Shown in pieces: positions 12,293 to 23,500 of a DNA stretch of 64,000 bases; position 1 is the stretch's first letter; every line of letters starts with the position of its first letter. The stretch lies in the NCBI GenBank assembly GCA_030789695.1, contig CM061142.1, forward strand, positions 144,431,637-144,495,636, read 5' to 3'. The stretch comes from Scilla litardierei (taxonomy: Eukaryota; Streptophyta; Magnoliopsida; Asparagales; Asparagaceae). The notes under the pieces were generated by a model that was not told the origin of the DNA, searched no databases, and was given only the letters and a program-made list of their open reading frames with translations. A program made the position numbers and the translations under genes.

Positions 12293-14335
12293 GGGTTATT
12301 GGATAAGTGTTGGATAAGAGAAATTGGATAAGAGATGAGAAATTGGGTGAAACAATTGTTGGGTAATACAATTTGTATATAAGACAAGAGAAATTGAATA
12401 AGAGAAATTGGGAGAAGAGAATTTGGATAAGAGAAATTGAATATAATATGATGAATATGATAAAGTGTTATGTAATTTGGAGGGAAGGGTTGAGGGATGT
12501 TTTTGAATTTGAAAACTCTTAAGAGGGAAAACTTAAATTTTGGGGGGAAATGATTTGGGAAAAAATCAAAACTTTGAAAGCATTAAAAACGTTGAAAACT
12601 GAAATTTACACAACCTTACGCATTAAAAACAGTGAAAGAAATTTTGGGGGGAAATCAGTTTCTCCCTCCCTCTCTCCTCTAAAATGCAGAACCCTAACAT
12701 CGAAGAGCCTCTAAAATCACACTAAACATCGCTCCCAACCCCAAAGCTCAGCTCCTCTAAAATCTCCCCCTCCTTCCCTCTCTCCATCATATCCCCCAAT
12801 ACCTCAGCTCATATCCCCCTTCCAAACCATGCTGATCATCGCGAACCCCCCCATGCTGGATCTACCCCCAAGGGAGGAAACCATGCTGGATCTGCCACCG
12901 ATTGAGGAGCAATGCCGAATCTGCCACCGGAGGAGGAGCCACGTGGATCTACCACTGGAGGAGGAAGCCACGTCGGATCTACCGCACCAACACCCACATG
13001 GCCGACCCCCAGATGCTGATCACCTCGCTGGCCAAATCCATCGCTACCGTGTCCTCTGTCGCAACACCAATGCCCCTGCTACCGAGCTCATCCTACATCA
13101 TCTGACCTCGAGACCCCCTTGCTGCCGAGTATCCACACATCAAAATTCTAGGGTTTTGATATCGATTTCAAGGGAGAAGAATACATGGTGGAGGATCAGT
13201 GTTGTTGGAGTCGTTGGATCATAAGGTGGATCTCCTTCTTCTCTCACTTCGTTGCCCTCGACCCCTCGACCTCTGGTAAATTTGATCGGTACTCAATTGC
13301 ATAATCTTCTGTGTAAATTCGATTTTGATGACGGGTTTTTGTTTTATTATAGACGTATCTGATCCTAATGGTAGGTGTTCTTCTCTTCTTTTGCTTGTGA
13401 AGGCCTTTGATTCGGTTCTCACTGTTTATGATGGAGTCTGCAATGTAAAACTGGTTTGTATATTTTTTTCAAAATTAAAGTTTGGATTTTGGATGTTTTG
13501 TGTTGATAATTTTGTTAAAGGGTTGGGTTTTGTGTGTGTTGGTTTTAGGGTTGATTTTGGATGTTTTGAAGTTGAATTTGTGCCGGGGTTCTTCAATTAG
13601 AAAGGTGCGCTTTTATGAAGAAAGCAATCTCATTTTAGGGATCAATAATAATTCATGTGGCATTAGACAAGCAATTCTTTTTCACTAATAGGTTTCATAC
13701 GTTTCAAAAATAAATATATGTGATCTAGAAATGACTTTTGTTGAGCATTATTTAAGCTTGATGCCTTTATTGTAATAGTGGAAAAAGGAATTTTTTTGAC
13801 ATCACTTGAATGGTGGATAGCAAGAGATAAGCAAGTTTCATGCTTTCAACTGTTTCAATGGACTTTGGAAATCAAGGATAGGATTTAAGATCATGTTGTA
13901 ATCAATGTTAGATTCCTTTATTGTAATCATGTATAGGAAATCAATGATAGAAAAATCAAGGAAATTAAGTTTCATGCCTTTGTTTGTATCCTCTGCCGAA
14001 TTATCATGTTGACATTTTAATGTTGAGATTTGTATCCAGTGATTTGTTCTGCACAATTATCCAACATTTTGAGATTTAATTTTTTTATCATGTCAGATTG
14101 TGTTTGTGATTTTTTAATTTTAATTTTTTTGTACAAATGAACGAGACGTAATGCTTAGAAATGTGAAGATCTTGAGTTGAGGATTGCTCCCTCATTCCCG
14201 TCAATGCAGCTGGTTGTTGTCTTTTTTAGAGGTCCTCTTGAGTTTATAAAGAGGAGCAGGATCAAGCATATGCACCCAACTCTTCAACAGAGGTATAAGA
14301 TCTAAAATCATATTTGAGAAAGTTTTTTTGGGGGG
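12293..14335 (+). other. Captured genic DNA in Helitron A, unidentified
   Basis: From 12293 to 12660 the array decays into diverged GAGAAATTGG motifs and an A/G/T-rich segment (AAATTTTGGGGGGAAA type) also seen near the 3' ends of the Helitrons. From 12660 to 13230 there is a CT-rich leader-like stretch and an open frame from ATG 12829 to 13224 (131 codons) rich in Pro, Glu and Leu, with imperfect repeats around LDLPP. It matches no family I know. 13231-14335 is T-rich, intron-like, with possible exons such as around 13350-13370. It looks like the 5' part of a captured gene. Confidence 0.4.
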
Positions 14336-15462
14336 TGTTACGACTACTTTGACCGGGTCCGGAGGAGCCAAGTCAACCACGACCAGTCAACCAGCCAAAC
14401 TACGGCCTCGGGCTCCGGCCCAAGGATCTTACAGGCGGGTCGCGTTTCTCCACCCACGACGAAGGCCCAAGAGATTGCCCGCTTCTGTAGCGGAGGAAAT
14501 CGGGGCCCAAATCGAGGGAGCCTTCGCCAAATATGGCAGCCGCCCCGTGCCATCATGATCCGCCAATTATGGCAGCCACCTTCATGGCTCGCCAAATATG
14601 GCAACCGACTTCATGGCCAGGCTTAATGGCCATTATTCCCCCGTCAATTATGGCAATCACTCATGGCCATGACTCCACCTTCATGGCGTCATCAAGTGGG
14701 CGCAATTAGAGGGGGTCAACCCTTCCTCATTTGCACGACCCCATGAATGGCGGCCATAATGTCACGTCATGGCACATGATGAGCATGGTTCGTCTATATG
14801 AGGAGGGGGCGGGCGTCATTTGGAAGAGGCCGGATCTTGACCACCTACAACGGAGGTACCTCATACTCCCATCTTACACCTTCTTCCACCTTGAATATTT
14901 CTCCTCTAAAGCTCGGCCCGAGGACTCGAGTATCGGTCTCTCCGCGAGCCATACTCGATCCCACCGAGCACTTATCAGGCCAGATCTGACTTTGGCATCG
15001 GAGGGGCTTCGGTCGGAACCAAGGTCCGACCCCCCTGACGAGCTCTCTCGTCTATTCAGGTCCAGGAGTTCCAGCGACGCCGAGGCTACCCCTCGGCATC
15101 CTTCCAGCCGGAGCCGAGCGCCCTCGTCCCCGACCTCGTTCGTCTCCTCCGTCACGAGGACGTCGCTCTGTCGAGGCTACCCCTCGCCGAGCCGACGCGA
15201 GGATCCGCGCGCCCCGCTGCGAGCGACTCTACCTTCAACCGATCCCGGAGGCTGTCATCTCGCCGAGGCTACCCCTCGGCCCGCCAAAGAACGGAGCCGC
15301 GCCTTTCCGCTCGAGCGAACGCGCCGTCGGTCGACCCCACCGGTCATCTCCGTCTCGAGCGATAGCCACGACAACTCGGGGGTCCCGCGCGTCCCCTCTT
15401 TGACCGCGTTGACCACGCACCCTCCATACTATTAATGTGTTCTGCGAAAATTAGCAGAAACA
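14336..15462 (+). repeat. 5' LTR of the 6.2-kb LTR element
   Basis: It begins TGTTACGACT and ends GAAACA. It is GC-rich in its second half and contains three copies of a hairpin-forming motif, CGAGGCTACCCCTCG (about 15078, 15170 and 15261). A 234-codon open frame (14731-15435) lies wholly within it and recurs in the other LTR; it resembles no known protein and I do not call it a gene. Confidence 0.93.
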
Positions 15463-15464
15463 TT

Positions 15465-15482
15465 TGGCGCCGTCTGTGGGAA
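15465..15482 (+). other. Primer binding site
   Basis: TGGCGCCGTCTGTGGGAA begins two bases after the 5' LTR. It starts with TGG as expected for pairing with a tRNA 3' CCA end. The tRNA identity was not resolved by eye. Confidence 0.8.
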
Positions 15483-18400
15483 CATGTCGACATCCACGTT
15501 GTCAACCACACTGATGATCACTCATTCCAATAATCAAAATCACGCGTAACCTCAGAAGGAAGGCGAAAGCGAAGAGAAGTTGCGAGGCCAAGGCTTCGCC
15601 CGCAAGAAATCAAAGCACGTATTCTTGCCGACAAACTCCAGAAATTCTACACAAATTCTCCAGAGAAATCCAAGGGGAGTTGCCCCTCAATTCATTTTTG
15701 TTTTAAAAAAAAGAGACGTCCTCAAAACACAAAATACCCAAATTGTGACCCCTCACATCTTCGGTAATTACCTCAATAACTCTCATAATGCTATCATCTA
15801 TCTTATCATCCTCGCCGCCGGCATCTAGCTTGCTGCGCCCTCGCTACGGCGATGTTGCCACGGGCGTTGGCTCCGCACAAGTAGACGCGGACCTTCTCGA
15901 TCAAGCAGCGAAATTGGCGGACAAACCTCACCACAACTTCGAATGCTTGATTGCTCGAAGAGACAGAACAGTCGTCGGTGATGGATTCGTCTACGCGCAG
16001 GGAACCAAATGCGCAGAACTTCAGGCCGTCGAGAAGGCCAACGAGCTTGCTCAAGGTGCCGCGACCTAGCTCAACATGGATGTGCACCCGCCCTGTGCTT
16101 CGACCAACCGACCGAACATCAGCGCGCTCTACGACCCGATCAGCGCATGTTCCCAGATCCGGCTACGATCCGATCAATACCTTGGCCCAGATCAGAGAGA
16201 AGAGGCGGCAACGAGATATTTATCTGCTATAAAAACGGTCTCTGAGTCGTGGCTTCGACAATCGGGAGGGGATCATCTCGTTTGCCCGTGCCTGTCGATT
16301 GATCTATCGGGAAGTCTCGAATTGATCCGACGTCGGCGCTCGACCGAAGCAACGCCGAAGTCTGATCAAGTTTGAGAAATGATCGGTCAAACGAGCTATG
16401 ACCCAGGGTCGGATCTCCTCTGTACGAGCCACCTGAGGGGCGGAACCTATCTGACGAGCTGCCCAAGGTTCGGGTCACCTCCGAGCGGCGCTCCTCCAAG
16501 CCCAGATCAGATCGGAGCTCACCTGGGTCGATCGCACCTCAGATCGATGCTCCTTCGACAAGCAAGAGCCCGACAAAGCTCACCTGGGTCAATCGCGCCT
16601 CCGATTGACCCTCCTCCAGCTCGCAGGAGCATGATAATCCTCATTCGAAGCTCCCCGGGGTTGATCTCATCTCAACCGATCGCCGACGACCATGCATGTC
16701 CAGTCACCGTCAATCGAGGTCACTGTGCCTCATCCGAAGGAGATGGGTTCCATATGCCTCGTCCGACCCAAATCGGGGCCAAGGTCGGGGCCGACATGCC
16801 CCGTGCCGAGCATCTAGGACCCCACGCTGAAGCCCTCATCTCTGGGCATGGACCCTTCGTCCAGGATCCTCGCATCGGAGGTGATCAACCATGCCGAGCT
16901 TCCGAGCCGCCATTGTCTGAACATCCGAACAGTACACTGGTTGCGCAACCACCTGCCGAGCTTGAGAGCCGCATACTCTACAGAGCTCACTTGCCGATCG
17001 TCTCACATGGAGCTCGGAAACAACGGCGTCGTTGTTCATCCACCAGAGGAGATGTTGATTTCTTGACCCAGGCTTCCGAGCTTCGTCGAGGATCGACACA
17101 AGCCTCCGATCCATCCTTGATGTTATCCGAGTTCAGCTACAGCACCTCAGATCTCATCGATCCAGATCCAGATGGAGCATTGTGGAGTTTGATTGACTTC
17201 TGTCGAGGCCCCTCAGATCAATTCGATCAGTGCTCGATCCCATGTGAGCTACATCTTTGCAGAACGTCATCTAAATCCCCAAACCAGGCGACCGTCAGCT
17301 CGGATATCATCGACTAGCGTCTCGGGTATCGTCTGGACTCTCCAGACTCAAATCGAAGACCCAATTCCGACCCAGCAAAAAGGTCAAACTGTCCTCTTCT
17401 CCCTTGCTAATTAATTGTGTGCTTTCAGACAACTACAAGAGCTTCCCTAACAATTCTCCTCTCTTAAACTTCTTGCGAGATGGTGATAAAAGGCCACATC
17501 CTCCGGTTTCAACAAATGTCTCACAAAAAGCTTGTAGATAAGGCTGCCATGGTCGCGACAACGCCGGAGCACACGGCGACCGGCATTGCGGCCTCGGCCA
17601 ACTTGAGGGAGAGGCGCAAGGAGTGCGTCTAGATCCGGGGACGGGCCAGGAAGACGCAGGGCTACGAGTGGCCTGGCAAGGTCGCCAAGGAGAATGAGAT
17701 CTCGATCGAGTTCAGACAAGAGACAGCACCGACGACCCTCGCAGGCGTCGGGCTTAGCCCCGACTTAGCCTTCATCGATGGCCCTACCACCATCTCTGGC
17801 CATTGTCTCGACGTCCGCCATACCAACACCGTGTTGCCATCGCCAAACATATGGGCAGAGCTCCCATCACTGTGCCGCCCTTGCCGAGCTGCCTTAGTCG
17901 TACCGCCAAACAGACAAAAGCGGGAGCCGAAGCGAGAGCAGGAGCTGGAGCAGAAGCTAGGATCCAGACAAAGCTGGAGCCGGAGCGGGAGATGCGGTCC
18001 AGACAAAAGCTATAGCTGGAGCTGGAGCTGAATTTGGAAATAGAACTAGAGCTGTGTCTAGACAAGGCCGACCCATCCAAGAGGAGGCCGACCACACCAG
18101 TTCAACCGACCCAGGAGGAGGCCGACCAGACAAGTCCGACCGCCTTGCCAAGTATCTGAGTTTCAACGCCAAGCCACCTCATCAAGCTTACAAAGTTATC
18201 CCCACTGCGATGGGGCTGTTGAACCAGTCGAGCATCCAGACCGCTCCTCCGACCGTGGCCGAGCCGTTTTGCCGAAGCACCACCGTCTGAGTTCGAACAA
18301 CCAAGCAGCTCCTCCGATCGAGGCCGACCAGTTCAGGCCGAGACCGAGGCCGACCCCAGAGGAGGCCGACCGGTCCAGACGAGTCGGACCACCCTTCCAA

Positions 18401-18599
18401 GCCTCCGAGCCACCTTGTCTCAAAGTCGTCCTCATCCTGGCCAAGCCGATCTGGCCGAAGCACCCCCGTCCGAGTTCAAGCACCCAGATCGCTCCTCCGA
18501 CCGTGCTGCTGGGTCCCTGCTTGCCGAACAACTCCTGCATCCACCGATCTGGACGAAGCAATGACAGAGCACCACCATGGAATCTTCGAAAGGCTTCAC
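15483..18599 (+). other. Internal region of the 6.2-kb LTR element, no recognised domain
   Basis: GC-rich sequence with several overlapping open frames on both strands, the longest 16379-17317 (312 codons, plus). That frame is Ser/Pro/Arg/His-rich, of low information, and lacks a zinc knuckle, protease or RT motif. A stretch at 17920-18030 is locally repetitive (GAGC/GGAGCTGGAGC type). 18050-18500 has recurring GAGGCCGACC motifs. I see no supported gene. Confidence 0.5.
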
Positions 18600-19320
18600 A
18601 AGGTCATCACCCTTTTCGCCGGCCGTAAGTCGAGGGGCAACTCCCCTCGCCACCGAGCGGATCTCCCTCGTCGGCCGTAAGCCGAGAGGCAACCTCCCTC
18701 GCCACCGAGCGGATCTCCTTCGTCGGCCGTAAGCCGAGGGGCAACCCCCCTCGCAGCCGAACGAACGGATCGGTCAAAGAGCTGGGGCAACCCCCCCAGT
18801 AGGCTGAGCACTCTTTCATCGGCCGTAAGCCAAGGGGCAACTCCCCTCGCCACCGAACGAATCTCCTTCGTCGGACGTAAGCCGAGGGGCAACTCCCCTC
18901 GCCACCGAGCGGATCTCCTTCGTCGGCCGTAAGCCGAGGGGCAACCCCCCTCGCGACCGAACGAACGGATCGGTCAAAGAGCTGGGGGCAACCCCCCCAG
19001 TAGGCCGAACACTCCTTCGTCGGCCGTAAGCCGAGGGGCAACTCCCCTCACAACCGAACGAACGGATCGGTCAAAGAGCTGGGGGCAACCCCCCAGTAGG
19101 CCGAGCACTCCTTCGTCGGCCGTAAGCCGAGGGGCAACTCCCCTCGCCACCGAACGAATCTCCTTCGTCAGCCGTAAGCCGAGGGGCAACTCCCCTCGCC
19201 ACCGAACGAATCTCCTTCGTCGGCCGTAAGCCGAGGGGTAACTCCCCTCGCCACCGAACGGATCTCCTTCGTCGGCCGTAAGCCGAGGGGCAACTCCCCT
19301 CGCAACCGAACGAATCTCGG
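18600..19320. repeat. Tandem GC-rich hairpin minisatellite
   Basis: About a dozen units. The basic unit is 52 bp and contains CGTCGGCCGTAAGCCGAGG and a self-complementary core, CGAGGGG-CAACT-CCCCTCG. Some units are longer and add a second hairpin, CTGGGGG-CAA-CCCCCCAG. The array ends about 130 bp before the 3' LTR. Similar CGAGG/CCTCG hairpins also occur in the LTRs. Confidence 0.9.
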
Positions 19321-19431
19321 ACCGACGATCTATCGTCACTAGCCAACTCCGCAGGATGGACCAAATTCTACAGAAAGAGCAACTTCTTCCCCATTATACT
19401 ACATCTCCCGACCTCTACCTCAACAATGGTA

Positions 19432-19453
19432 GAGCTCAGAAGATGGGGGCAAT
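19432..19453 (+). other. Polypurine-tract region before the 3' LTR
   Basis: AGAAGATGGGGGCAA directly precedes the TG of the 3' LTR at 19454. It is expected to prime plus-strand DNA synthesis. The trailing CAAT between the G run and the LTR makes the exact primer end uncertain. Confidence 0.6.
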
Positions 19454-20580
19454 TGTTACGACTACTTTGACCGGGTCCGGAGGAGCCAAGTCAACCACGA
19501 CCAGTCAACCAGCCAAACTACGGCCTCGGGCTCCGGCCCAAGGATCTTACAGGCGGGTCGCGTTTCTCCACCCACGACGAAGGCCCAAGAGATTGCACGC
19601 TTCTGTAGCGGAGGAAATCGGGGCCCAAATCGAGGGAGCCTTCGCCAAATATGGCAGCCGCCCCATGCCATCATGATCCGCCAATTATGGCAGCCACCTT
19701 CATGGCTCGCCAAATATGGCAACCGACTTCATGGCCAGGCTTAATGGCCATCATTCCCCCGTCAATTATGGCAATCACTCATGGCCATGACTCCACCTTC
19801 ATGACGTCATCAAGTGGGCGCAATTAGAGGGGGTCAACCCTTCCTCATTTGCACGACCCCATGAATGGCGGCCATAATGTCACGTCATGGCACATGATGA
19901 GCATGGTTCGTCTATATGAGGAGGGGGCGGGCGTCATTTGGAAGAGGCCGGATCTTGACCACCTACAACGGAGGTACCTCATACTCCCATCTTACACCTT
20001 CTTCCACCTTGAATATTTCTCCTCCAAAGCTCGGCCCGAGGACTCGAGTATCGGTCTCTCCGTGAGCCATACTCGATCCCACCGAGCACTTATCAGGCCA
20101 GATCTAACTTTGGCATCGGAGGGGCTTCGGTCGGAACCAAGGTCCGACCCCCCTGACGAGCTCTCTCGTCTATTCAGGTCCAGGAGTTCCAGCAACGCCG
20201 AGGCTACCCCTCGGCATCCTTCCAGCCGGAGCCGAGCGCCCTCGTCCCCGACCTCGTTCGTCTCCTCCGTCACGAGGACGTCGCTCTGCCGAGGATACCC
20301 CTCGCCGAGCCGACGCGAGGATCCGCGCGCCCCGCTGCGAGCGACTCTACCTTCAACCGATCCCGGAGGCTGTCATCTCGCCGAGGCTACCCCTCGGCCC
20401 GCCAAAGAACGGAGCCGCGCCTTTCCGCTCGAGCGAACGCGCCGTCAGTCGACCCCACCGGTCATCTCCGTCTCGAGCGACAGCCACGACAACTCGGGGG
20501 TCCCGCGCGTCCCCTCTTTGACCGCGTTGACCACGCACCCTCCATACTATTAATGTGTTCTGCGAAAATTAGCAGAAACA
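19454..20580 (+). repeat. 3' LTR of the 6.2-kb LTR element
   Basis: Same 1,127-bp length as the 5' LTR, with an offset of 5,118 bp. Differences seen include gcccgc/gcacgc, cccgtg/cccatg, gtcgagg/gccgagg and gcgata/gcgaca. It is followed by GGGGG, the second copy of the target duplication. Confidence 0.93.
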
Positions 20581-23500
20581 GGGGGAAAGGGGGGAAATTG
20601 AATATTGGTATGAGGAAACATATGGGAAGAAATTTAAAATTTTGAAACTTTGAAACCTATTGGCTTTGAAATCGAGAGACATAAGGCCTCTCTCTAACAA
20701 TATTACAATTCAGTGTGTTACTTTCTGGGCAATATTTTTGGTTTTTCCAACCGACTTATTTTTGTTTGTTATTTCTTTTCAGGTATTACAGGGACTGGAT
20801 AAGTGAGACACAGTCCCGAGCTATAGAGGAAGAAGAGAGTTGCTAAGGTTGTTTCAGGAAGAACTTTCACAGACCCAAGGTATCCATGGATGATGGTAAG
20901 CTGCCACTTTGATTTTTGGATCATCCTTACTTTCTGTTAAATCGCTTTTATGGGTTTTGATTTATGTGTTTGTTTGGATGTGAGTATGAGTTTGTGGGCT
21001 TTGATTTATGAGTTTGCTTCAGGTTGGTTTTGATTTTCGAATCTTTTTTGTGGTAGAAAAATTTTATCTTGCTGTATTTGTATGGAGTTTGTGTAATCAA
21101 AATTTGGGTGGCATATATTTCCAGCAAATTTTATAAATTGAGGTGGCATATATGGATGATGACAAAATCATGATGATGTATTGGTGGATGTAAATGATGG
21201 TGTATTGGTGGTGGTTTTTTTCGAGGAAATGAGATAGACTTGGGTGTTATCATGATGAATTTAATGGGGTTGATACACATTGTACTTGCACACGAGATGT
21301 TTAATGTAATGCCTCAATAATATTTAACTGGAATTTTTGACTTAGGTATGATTTCTTGCTTCTAATCAATGGAGTCCATGGAAAGAAAATTCTTTCAAGA
21401 ATAGTTTAAGATAAGTGGACCCTCTACCCCCTTTGTTGTTTGTATTAGCTACTAATACTTTCACACACAAATTTTATATATCCTTTCTATAATAGAACTT
21501 TGAGTTAAGTATATAACACTTCATTGTTTTGTAAATATGGGGATGATGAATCAATTCATCTCAAATTGGTGTTGTATAGATTCAAGTTAGCCTCTAGACT
21601 TAACATTAACTCGGTTATTTGTCTGGAAGAAGATTCAGATAGGTGGGAGAATATTGCAAATAACATGAATTACTAGAATATCGACCATCATCTATAGCAC
21701 TTTGGGATGAAATGTTACATGCATTTTCATGTACATTGGATGGTATGGGGATGTTATGACATTTCGATTCTCATGTACATTGGATCGTTGTCTATGGTAT
21801 TGTAGTTATGATGTCTTTTTTGTAGCATAATTTTTTTCATTGGAGTATAGCAGCAGTATATCTGGTTGTGCCTTCAAGCATTTATCTATTTCCAACACTA
21901 GGGCTATTCGAACACAAAACTGATGGTATTTTATCAGTGATGCCTGGTGTTTTTTAAGATAAACCAATTCAAGTAGTGAACATTTTGAGAAGTGAAAACG
22001 ATCCCACTCTTGCTTGATCCTTGAACATTATTTAACTCTAATATTTGTTATGTTATCTTCATCCATCACATGGGGGTTTTGGTTTTTCATTTAGGTTTTT
22101 TTTCCTGTTTTAATCATTCATTTAAGATTTTTGTTGTGAGTGCTTCCTGTATATGTTTTTCATTTTGCCTAATGATTTCTTTTGTTCTATGTAGCATGGA
22201 AATGGTTGCCAATTTAGGCTTTCCTTGGGTTATCCTTATCCTTGCCATTCTGAAATAAGTGCTCTGTTGGGTGAATCAAATGAGGTAACTTCTTAGCCTA
22301 TGTATTTTTTATAACAGAGTACAATGTACATAAATTAGCTCCTAGACTTTGTGAATCCCATAGTATTGTTAAACTTATAAGACAGTCCATTTAGATTTTT
22401 ATGTGATGATAGCTTGAAGGCTTTCATTGATCAATTCCTCATGGGTTGAGGAAACCTGAGAATGGTTTGCAAGTTCACATATTTTAAGTGGAATGTCTAT
22501 GGTTTGCATATGTTGTAACTTTCAGTTGTTAATATTTAAACAAACTATTCTCTGTTTTTAATGCACTAAACATCAAAGTTTCTGCAAACCATGGTTTTTT
22601 TATTTTTTAATGCCCAGAATCGTTGCATTTGTTTTTTTCGGGTCTTTTTTTTATTTGGGCTAAAGCTCTTTGTTTTTTGAATCGTTATACAATCTACCAG
22701 GTCAGATACAATCTACTAGGCCACCAAGTTGAGGTCAGATACAATCTACCAGGTTTTAGCTAAATTTTTAGCTATATGCAAGTATCCATAGGAGCATCAT
22801 CTGCTGTTGCTTCTCATTGATATTTTGATATTTTGCATCACATGCTTCTCCATGATAGCTAACTGGGAAAAAAAATCTGCATGCTTCTCATTGATATTTT
22901 ACTGAGAACACAAGCATCAAATTAATGAAAAAAGAAGGATTCATTGGTGAAGTATCAAAATGAAGTTTTTCTTCATATCTGAAGCCGGTGGCATAGATAT
23001 GTGCAGCTGTTGGCAAGGAATATGTTGGCATGGCCCATGAAGCTGTTGGCAAGGCATGTATATTTGAAGCTTTTACTCATATTTTACTCATATCATGTCA
23101 TTTTCTCTTAACAGAAAAGATGCAACCTTTGTTTAGTTTTTTTGGCTTTCAACGAGTTTTCATCGAGAATTCAAAATTTTGAAATGTATACAGATTGTTA
23201 ATCTCCATGTCATTTTCGCTCAACAGAAAAGATGCAACTTTTGTTTAATTTTTTTTGGCTTTTAGCCAGTTTTCATTGAGAATTCGAAATTTGGTTATGT
23301 AAACAAATTGTTAACTTCAATTACATGCTCAACAAATTAGTTGTGAAATCAAAGCCTACTATACTATGGTGTTACAAGGAGAAGCTCGAGGTTAGTGGGT
23401 GAGCGTTTTTTTCTCTACTTAAATTCGTTGGCTTTTTACAATTAACATTTCTTCAAACAAAAATTGTTGTCTTCTCAAATTGTTTACAGCAACATTTGTG

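Larger units (their letters stand above)
14336..20580 (+). mobile_element. Non-autonomous LTR retrotransposon, 6.2 kb, inside Helitron A
   Basis: Two 1,127-bp direct LTRs (TGTTACGACTAC...GCAGAAACA) enclose 3,991 bp. Target duplication GGGGG occurs at 14331-14335 and 20581-20585. A primer binding site follows the 5' LTR, and a G-rich polypurine-like tract precedes the 3' LTR. The internal region has no gag, protease, RT or integrase motif that I can recognise, so this is a LARD-like element that would depend on another element for proteins. By eye the LTRs differ at about a dozen sites, mostly transitions, in contrast to the near-identical LTRs of the 9.3-kb element. Confidence 0.93.

Noticed and set aside
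12829..13224. 131-codon frame as an intact gene
   Set aside because: Left only as captured genic DNA: no recognised domain, composition-driven, and not followed by coherent downstream exons.
14731..15435. 234-codon frame in the LTR of the 6.2-kb element (repeated at 19849-20553)
   Set aside because: It lies wholly within an LTR, is GC-rich and low-complexity, has no known domain, and other frames are open across the same place.
16379..17317. 312-codon frame in the 6.2-kb element as a possible gag
   Set aside because: No zinc knuckle, no major-homology-like block, Ser/Pro/Arg-rich, and flanked by similar spurious frames. A very diverged gag cannot be excluded.
14336..20580. Autonomous Tat/Ogre-type element
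   Set aside because: The primer-site form and LTR ends are compatible, but no RT, RNase H or integrase motif is present between the LTRs.
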